64,000 nt of DNA. Source: Thozetella sp. PMI_491. Lineage: Eukaryota; Ascomycota; Sordariomycetes; Chaetosphaeriales; Chaetosphaeriaceae. Below, one piece after another: positions 56,805 to 64,000 of the stretch; within the stretch, counting starts at the first letter, position 1; each line of letters starts with the position of its first letter. The DNA is taken from contig MU270081.1 in NCBI GenBank assembly GCA_021432635.1, forward strand, positions 140,942-204,941, given 5' to 3'. The notes under the pieces were generated by a model that searched no databases, had not been told where the DNA came from, and saw nothing but the letters and a program-made list of their open reading frames with translations. Both the position numbers and the translations under genes were made by a program.

Positions 56805-58512
56805 ATGGGTCTCCTAACGGCTGACGAGTCCGCAAAGCTTCTCAAGCTCGGCGAGCTTATCCAGAGCTCCATCGCCTCGTATGTCCAGCGGGACGCAGCC
56901 CTCGAGCCCGGCCAGCCCGCGTCCCAGGAGCAGGTGGATGCTGGCAGAAACCTGATTGCCTCGGCGGGGGTGCTCCTGGAGCTAGTGAGCGACCCGGGGG
57001 CGCGCATCATCGAGCTCTCCAACTCGTGCTTCGAGACCCGCGCCTTGCACATCGCCGCCGACGCCCGCATCCCCGACCTAGTTGCCTTGCATGCGGAATC
57101 CGGCGTCGACATCTCGACGCTCTCGGGCCAGACCGGCATCGAGGCGGGGAAGCTGCGTAAGAGGCACCTGTTGCTTGCTTGAGATGTCTGCCCGAGCCCC
57201 TGGAGACTAACCTCGGTGCTAGTGCGCATCATGCGAACACTCTGCTCGGGCCATGTCTTCCGCGAGGTAGCTCCCGAGGCCTTCGCAAACAATCGCATCT
57301 CGGCGGCCCTCGTGGACAACGATGGCCTTAGGTCCTTCTGTCTCTTGCAGTATGTCCCCGAGACGTCCCGTTAGATCGTATCGTGATAACCGCAAAGTGC
57401 ATTGCTTACGAGGACATGCGATATGCGCAGAGCTCTTCAGACGTTCACACCTCTTGAGTACTGGCCCAGGAGCCTTTACGACCCCATTGACGGCCCGAGT
57501 TACACGCCTATGCCCCAATGTTTCCAGCAGGCGCTGGGCACAAAGAAGCCGTACTGGGAGTGGTTGGAGGAAAAGATCTCTGTCAAGGCGCTGCGCGAGG
57601 GCTGCCTCAACGGGAGCGATGGCGGCCCTAGCCCCTATTCAGGCTTATTCGGCTCGGAGCTGGCACGGACCATCGAGGGTCGGTCGGACGACGAGCTGCT
57701 GCCGAGGCCAGAGCTTGCGATCTTTTCAAAGGCGATGATTGGGCACGTGAACTACTTCTCGGCATATTCCCAATATGGTATTCCGGCAGTCACCTCGTTT
57801 ATGACATTATCCCAATGCTGATTCTATTGCAGACTTCCCGTGGCAGTCGCTGGGATCCGGTACGGTCGTCGACGTTGGTGGAGGTCTCGGCACCTTCTGC
57901 CTCGGCCTCTCCCAGCTGTATCCGGACCTGAAGTTCGTGGTCCAGGATCGCGAGGCCGTGCTGAAGCAGGCCGAGGCGGAATTCTGGCCGAAGAGCAACC
58001 CGCAGGCTCTCGCAGAGGGGCGGGTGCAGTTCATGCCGCACACGTATTTCGCAGAAAACCCCGTCAAGTATGCCGATGTGTACTGGTTCCGCGCCATCAT
58101 GCATTCCATGTCAGACGAGAACTGCGCCAAGATGCTGGCGGCGATCAAGCCGAGCATGGGCCCAAAGTCTCGGGTTCTCCTGTGGTGCGTCCGCTCCTTT
58201 TCTTGCTCCTTGCTCGTTAGCGGCGAGGATGTGCTGACCGTCTCGCGCAGCGAATATGTCATGAACAACACACTCGGGGACCCAGACCTGCCGTCAGCGC
58301 CGGAGCCCCTGCCGGCCAACTGGGGATATTGTGCTAAGTTTCCCCACAATATGGATCTAATCTGCATGACGACCGTCAACGGCATGGAGAGGACCAAGGC
58401 GCAGTTCGCGAAAATCCTCGATATGGCCGGGCTGAAGCTGCGCCAGGTGTGGACGGGCCGGAGCTACACCGCGCTGATAGAGGCGGTGCTGCCGGATTCG
58501 AGTCTGCTGTGA
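56805..58512 (+). CDS. SAM-dependent O-methyltransferase (COMT / fungal OmtA type)
   Basis: Five exons, 56805-57156, 57223-57349, 57413-57777, 57833-58184 and 58251-58512, give 485 residues with all phases consistent. An N-terminal winged-helix dimerisation domain (ALHIAADARIPDLVA, LLRIMRTLCSGHVFREV, NNRISAAL) is followed by the methyltransferase fold with SAM motif VVDVGGGLGTF (residues 293-303), acidic VVQDRE, and the catalytic-base His372 in FRAIMHSMSDENC. The motif RVLLCEYVMNN crosses the last intron. The family methylates phenolic hydroxyls of polyketides and other aromatics. No PKS lies within the window, so the substrate is unknown and it may be an orphan tailoring enzyme or part of a cluster outside. 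Normal length for fungal members is 400-480. Confidence 0.9.
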
Positions 58513-61500
58513 GACGACTAGGGAACCTCAAAACCACATAGGCGTGTTGCTGTCTGCCTTGGGGTAGCTCTGCTTAATATTGCCATATTTATATTGAGCG
58601 GTCTAATTAGCTCGTAAGCTGTTCGCACTTCATGTCGATTTCGGGTGGTAGGAGGCATTCTTTGTGTAAGCGGACGAATCAATGAGCTACAGGGACTTGC
58701 AAGGCGGATCTACACCGCCAGGGTCCACCTCCGCCGGCATCAGGGAGTATGCTGGATACAAGGTGGCCAGCATTCATAGGTCTCCATCCGCTGCAATTTT
58801 TTGCCCATCCAGGACCAATATCTATCCATGGGCTGGCGCGGCTGACGGCCACTATATATTTTTTTGGTTATCCCTAGGAAGGATCAGCCGTCCTTCACTG
58901 CAACATTTCCCCTCTTCGTGCTATCTGTTCCTAGACATAACGGCGGCGGCTGATCGTTATTTATTTTCTCAGTGTGGTTTGGGCCAGGCTGTGCCGGTTC
59001 GTGCTGCCCATCCTTAGACGTAAAGCTGGGCCTAACATACTATAGTAACTACTATTAACTATGTGTGCTATTATTTGCGGGTACAGTAAGTTATATTAGG
59101 TAGTTATAATGTGCCACAAACTGCATGGCCGATAAGATAAAGTAGAAGCTTTTTAGAAGCTTGGACTGTGGAAGTGGCCGAGCATGGGGCATCCCTCGTC
59201 CTCTCAATTCGGCCCGTGTGTCGAGAGCCCCCAGAGCTGCGCCGCTTGAGGAATTCCTTCCTGATAAACGGTGAGCTGAACTGTCCTCTCGAAGCCAATC
59301 GGGCCCCACCTGGAAGAAGGAGAGAAAAAAACTTTCAGATAAAAGTGCGAAGGTGCTTACTACGGTCGAGTTCCGCGCAGGCGCATCGTTGTTGTGCAGC
59401 AGCGGAGCCACCCGCATGGCCCGTGTTGGGGGCAGCAGCGACGCATTGCGCTGCGCCCAAGGCACCTAGGCGCAAACGGCCAACTTGCGATCAATCCTTA
59501 CGTAGGTCGCATACGTTGTAGGGGATCCGCACTTCGCTCTACCGAGGCGCGGTCGCATCTGATGGCGGCCCGGCTTTTCTATCGGCGTTTACTACATAGC
59601 ACGTACTAGGTACCTTTGGGGGCCGGTCTCCACCCGCATGGCCCGTCCGACCTTTCTCGAGCGGGCGAGGCCCCAGCACTGCCACACGCCGTCCACCCAA
59701 TCCAGCTGTCGTGGTCCGGTGCGCCGTACCAGGCCGCCCGTCAGGAGTGACGGCCAACTGCGTAGGCGGCTTGGCTGCCGACAGCCCGGTTGGAGTCCAG
59801 CTGGCCCAGGTCCAGGCCGCGGAGAGAGAGCGACGAGAGGAAAGAAAAATGGGACGAGGGGGCCCAACCAATGCCGACATGGCCTCCCCCCCCATGCCCA
59901 TACTATGGTATCCTACTACGTGTGGGATCCGCCGGTGTTTCGACCCCTGGCAGACGGGAGTCCTCCCGACCCGTGCACGCCGTACTGGGCGGCCTCGATG
60001 CTTACCTACCGAGTGAGAATGAATGCCTTTATGGGACACCGGACGCGGGGAAGCGCTCCCTGGGCCTGGATTCTGGATCGTGAACGCTGTTGCCGCGCTG
60101 GTTGCAGCGCTGCCAAAGGATGCGCTCATTGGCAACATACTCCTCACTCCCTTGCTACGGTCCGCAGCGTGTCTTGGGTCTTTTTTTACGGGCTGAGGTG
60201 GCGGCGGAGGTTGATGTGCAGTGCGCAGTTCGCAGGTGGCGTGACACTGCTTAAGGACCTGGAAATAGGGCTGCTTCGACATAGACAGGCAGGTGCAACA
60301 CATGGCCGATCCTACCGATGCCCCTATGCAGGACCAACCCGCCAACACTCCTCCACGGGAGGTCCTAAGCCCTCCGGGTAAGAGAGACAGCATATGAATG
60401 ACCTATTCCCGGAGCGCTGCATCCCGCGGTCACAGGTCGCACGTCGCACGGCGCGGCAAACGGGCCAAGCGGGCGACTGAGCCGACTCTCGACGAGGATG
60501 CGTACGATACGGCGATAGCGAGGATGGTTCGGGCAGTTTACGGTGGCATAGTGCCAGAGGTGCCACACCCCTACCTAATAGCGCTCCCGTGGCCCAGCGA
60601 AAATGCCGAGTAATTGCCCCAGATAGGCCCGTGGTCCCCGCTGGCATTTTCGTGTTGACCTGGCTGTCTGACGCACTGGGGTAAGATACGAGAGGGGCCT
60701 AACTAGATTGAGGCACAATAGTGGGCGACCGGCAGGCGGGCACGCCGGCACCATTGGCGCGGCGTACTGTGTGCGTCGTGTGAGCTGGGGCGAGTTCACT
60801 GTGGTGCGATTGCATCATGACCATTCGCCCCTACTACCGTACGGGCTTGCGGGGATAGCGCCCTACCCACTTGGAGCCACGGAGCCACTTGAAGCCACAT
60901 AGAGGGGCGACTAGACGCGAAGAGCCAGCCAGCCACGCCAGGGACTACGCAGCGATGCCAAACGCCAATGCTCGAGAAAGGTCGAGGCCTGACAAAAAAA
61001 AACACACACATGCAGACGCTTGCTTAGTTTAGCAATGCAGGACGCCGTCGCGTTCCATCCTGTCTCAATAGGGCCCAAAAGCCTCCCAACTGTCTCCAGC
61101 CAGTGACCTAAGAAAGGACCCAACGGGCCCACTGAGCCACCCGCCTGGCCGCACGAAGGGGTTGCGGAGGACACCCTTTCCGGGCGCATACTGTGCACGG
61201 CGGCCTGTAGTGGTACGGCGCGATTGTACGATTCGATGCAAGGATGAACGAATAGACGGGCTGGCCTGCGAAGAAAGGCAGGTACGTGTGAAGTGGTACC
61301 TCGGGGCGATCCCACAGGCGTCCCCAGTCGCTGTCGGGCCGACCAATCAGAGCGACAGACATACGGAGGCGAGCATGGTTATGGGGCTATTGGCATGCAT
61401 CATAGTATCGGTGGCTGGGGGCTTGGGGGGGCCCTCGTCTGGCTGTCGTCCCCCGCACCGAACCAGATCGATGCTTGCCAGGACGACCCTTCGGCGGCAG

Positions 61501-62288
61501 CGCGCGTATCGTACAGAAAGGGGCGAAGAGAAATGGAGGGGGGGCCGGGTGGCACCCGATGTACGTACTCTTTGCCAAGCAACTGGGTGCTACAGTACGA
61601 CGAAGGAGGCACAACGCCGGTAGAGGAACACGAATTGGCCTAATTCCTAGCTGCATTCCACTTCTCTCTTTCTCTCGGCCTGCATGGAATCCTTTTTGGG
61701 CCTCGTTCCATTCCTCCTTCCTCGTTGTTTTACAAAAGCCCATTGTCTCCCGCCCCTCCACCACCCTCGCCCTCTTTGTCCATACGCGACGCATTGCTCT
61801 AGTCCCCTGCACGTCAGCACAACCAAAAACGCCATAAGATTCCGCTCTCACCCTGTCAGACATTGCAATTGACCAGTGCTGCCCTCGCCAAGTTCCAACC
61901 ACCGGAGCTAGTCACCTGCGCACTTTGACCCTCGTCTCGCCCCTTTAAGCGAGACCTCCCCCGCGACAGCCCGCCGCTTCTGCAGCTGTCCTACTTCGCT
62001 CGACTTCGACCGCGCGCACGCCCGAGGACCCGCGCTTATTCCTGCCTGCCGACAGACAGTTCGACGCACCGCGCAGATCGAGCTCGCCCGCTTCGCACAT
62101 GCGCACATTTTGCACCTCTCTCGCCCTCTAGCGCCGCAGCAGCAGTGTAGAGGGAGAAAAAAAACTCACGCTTTTGCGCTATCCGAGTTCGTCAACCCGA
62201 TCGCCGAACTCGTTTCCGAAACCCACCGACTCCGTCACCTTTTTACCCCTCTCGCAAAAACCCACCTCATTTCGGCGCATCCACCACA
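58513..62288. other. 3.8-kb gene-free region upstream of the MGCC gene
   Basis: The left part (58560-59130) is AT-rich; the remainder is GC-rich with long compositional frames on both strands (for example 59539-60393 on minus, 59638-60381 on plus) that overlap each other and lack motifs. The last ~450 bases, before the start at 62289, are pyrimidine-rich, as in a long 5' UTR. No RNA gene was recognised. Confidence 0.45.
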
Positions 62289-62756
62289 ATGGGCTGCTGC
62301 ACCTGCCTCCCGAGCCTCCGGTTGTGGAGGAAGAAGAAGGTGGCGACGGAGCATGGAGTTGCTGAGTTCAATGCCACACAGCACCCGCGGCCGTATCACG
62401 GCGCGCCGGGCATGCTCGACGACGAGAAGCTCCCAGTGCCGCTGACCCGCATCGCGGTGCCCTCACCGGCCGCGGTGCGCCCGCGCGTCGACCCTCGTTA
62501 CTCAGCGTACTCCACGCCGGCCGAGTTCAAGGAGGCCCAGTTCCGCCGCCCCGGCACCTTCGACTCATTAGACACGCCCATCTCGCCCGACTCAGCCATC
62601 ACACCCGACTCGCCCAACTTTGACCGGATGGGCAAGTGGAAGGACGAGGGCGTCGAGGATCCCGAGGCCGAGAGGCGGCGGAGGAGAGCCGAGGAGGCGC
62701 GGCGGAAGGCCGAACAGGAGGAGCAGGAGCGCCTCGACTTCTTCCAGATGCTGTAG
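62289..62756 (+). CDS. Small N-terminally lipidated protein (MGCC motif)
   Basis: Single exon, 155 residues. The N-terminus MGCCTCLP fits the N-myristoylation pattern at Gly2 with palmitoylatable Cys3, Cys4 and Cys6, and is followed by a basic patch (RLWRKKK), a dual-lipid plus basic membrane anchor. The middle is Pro/Ser-rich and probably disordered (DTPISPDSAITPDSP, likely phosphorylation sites). The end is an Arg/Glu-rich single helix (RRRRRAEEARRKAEQEEQERLDFF). No enzymatic domain was seen. It likely sits on the plasma or vacuolar membrane as an adaptor (inference). A long pyrimidine-rich leader precedes the ATG. Confidence 0.8.
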   Translation: MGCCTCLPSLRLWRKKKVATEHGVAEFNATQHPRPYHGAPGMLDDEKLPVPLTRIAVPSPAAVRPRVDPRYSAYSTPAEFKEAQFRRPGTFDSLDTPISPDSAITPDSPNFDRMGKWKDEGVEDPEAERRRRRAEEARRKAEQEEQERLDFFQML

Positions 62757-63682
62757 CCGCGCACAGAGCAGCAGCAGCAGCTTGCACGGGGCCGACCGCC
62801 TTTCGCTTCTCCGGCCTTGACGGTACATATTACACGAACATAGATATTATAATCACGAGGACTGGATCTTGTACGGATAACGACTATACTTGGGGCATAC
62901 ACGGACGGGACAGGCGCGACGGGCGCCCAAGACCCCTGGACCAAAAGGGACTCGCGGAGTTTTGCGGGCATCAAACTCATCATGATCATCATCACACACC
63001 CATTACTATCTATCTCATCGTCACTACCCGCATCATGACCACTGGCAGAAAACATGCCATCATGAGAGCATCAGACAAAAATTCAATATGTTTATCACTC
63101 ATTAATTTCGTACTGATTGACCTCACTGTGACCATTGCCTGCCCGTGCCAGCACCGATGCCCCTGGGTGGCATGTGCTTGGAGCATGACTGACGTGCACT
63201 CGTTGTTGCGACTGGACGTGTCTTGACGCCACCAGCAAATTGCGCTGGTCCAATAGAAGTCGCTTGGCTGGTTGGCTGGCTGCAAATTTCCCACGGGTCG
63301 GGACGCATTTGGTTGCATTTGGTCGCATTTCGGCGCTCTTTCCTTTTGCTTCCATTCTCCAGATTGTCTCTCCTTCCCCGTTGGTTGCCCATTGACCGAC
63401 CGCCCGTACCTACCGCATGTTTCAGTTGCCTGGGGAATAGGATGTTTCGTGATTCCTGTGCCTGGGCGGCTTCCGGTGATCGCATACGTCATGATCCATC
63501 TGCTCCTGTCTTGCACAGACTCGAGGGGGCTGTGCCTGTGCCGCCGCCTACCACAAAGCCGGAGTGCAAAGAAAAAGGGCTGAAGGCCTCCACCCCCGCA
63601 ATTCAATCCGCCCGGCGCTGCCGTGCAAGGGGCAGGCGGCCAGCCAGGCCTGGCGACACCAAGCCCTCCCCCGCTTGGGAAC
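62757..63682. other. Intergenic, no supported gene
   Basis: 926 bases with the MGCC gene 3' flank (CAG-rich just after the stop) and no other recognised feature. Long minus-strand frames here lack motifs. Confidence 0.5.
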
Positions 63683-63746
63683 ATGGACAACGGCGGGAGC
63701 TATCGCGAGTTCGCTGCTAGTGCGCGGGCCGCGCAGCAAAGGCTCT
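63683..63746 (+). CDS. Possible first exon of a gene leaving the window
   Basis: ATG at 63683 opens a short frame (MDNGGSYREFAASARAAQQRL) followed by a donor-like GTACGT at 63747. The next exon would lie to the right. The peptide looks helical, but the family cannot be identified. This is a weak call; the ATG could be chance. Confidence 0.25.
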
Positions 63747-64000
63747 GTACGTTCAGCTCTGCTGGTCGGGTCCGCGTGCTCACCGTCGCGGTGTTGCTCG
63801 CCGAGCCGTGGCTCGGTCCCTGGGCAGGGCGTTTGGGCGGCTCACCTCACCCAGGGTCCATCCAAACCGTTGACACGTGCGGGCCATGGGCGCCACCCCG
63901 GCGACGCAGGAACCGTCACGCGGGCGCCCGCGCCGGGGGGGTCTGGATTGATCCAGCAATAGGCCCGCGTGCCAGCTCAGCCCGCTCAATAATCGAAGAT

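Noticed and set aside
59539-60393. 284-codon minus-strand frame, overlapped by a 247-codon plus-strand frame
   Set aside because: Both are low-complexity products of GC-rich DNA, with no domain and no supporting neighbours.

Overview
The window looks like filamentous ascomycete DNA (Pezizomycotina, probably Sordariomycetes; the class is an inference). Genes sit on both strands with long GC-rich spacers. Introns are short (49-74 bases, one of 191), with GT-AG ends and CTRAC-type branch points. The families are typical of moulds: a siderophore-type NRPS, a LaeA-like methyltransferase, a PNP-NACHT-ankyrin NLR, a CE1 esterase and COMT-type O-methyltransferases. No prokaryotic operon structure, rRNA gene or intact tRNA was found. 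About 1 kb (41343-42313) is unsequenced (N).

Layout. 1-2371: 3' part of an acidic, disordered protein with an in-frame TGA followed by a further 173 open codons. 3721-4788: secreted CE1 acetyl xylan esterase-like enzyme. 5653-7978 (-): UDP-glucose 6-dehydrogenase with a Cys-bearing insertion. 11587-13149: GT4 glycosyltransferase with a C-terminal membrane anchor, divergent from the dehydrogenase across 3.6 kb of gene-free DNA. 14001-14862: J-domain protein. 15296-16636 (-): LaeA-like methyltransferase, 5 exons. 17156-21297 (-): full-length ABCB-type transporter. 24043-38165: 4,689-residue NRPS with order A-T-C-A-T-C-A-T-C-T-C-T-C, the layout of ferrichrome/ferricrocin synthetases (SidC/NPS2). 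39134-40570: FucP-like MFS transporter. 41137-45120 (-): PNP-NACHT-ankyrin NLR, broken by the sequence gap and by one frame change. 46608-47665: secreted, probably GPI-anchored 8-Cys protein with CFEM-like spacing. 48430-48928: NTF2/SnoaL-like protein. 49671-50550 (-): secreted Ala/Gly-rich protein with 14 perfect GANAQ repeats. 53046-53532 (-): SH3 protein. 54608-56347: M20 carboxypeptidase. 56805-58512: O-methyltransferase, 5 exons. 62289-62756: small MGCC-type lipid-anchored protein. The last 300 bases may hold a first exon that runs off the window.

How it fits together. The ABC transporter and the NRPS are divergently transcribed from a 2.7-kb spacer with two exact ATCWGATAA elements, the recognition sequence of iron-responsive GATA repressors (SreA/Urbs1/Fep1 type). 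One lies 454 bases upstream of the transporter start. The other is 1.3 kb upstream of the NRPS start, next to a CCAAT box. I read this as an iron-repressed siderophore locus: the NRPS would assemble a cyclic hydroxamate and the transporter would move it or a precursor. No ornithine N5-monooxygenase or hydroxamate acyltransferase lies in the window, so these must be elsewhere.

The right half (NLR, 8-Cys protein, repeat protein) resembles a fast-evolving accessory zone, with AT-rich gene-poor stretches and internal protein repeats. Exon coordinates below are hand-derived from splice motifs and reading-frame agreement, not from transcripts.
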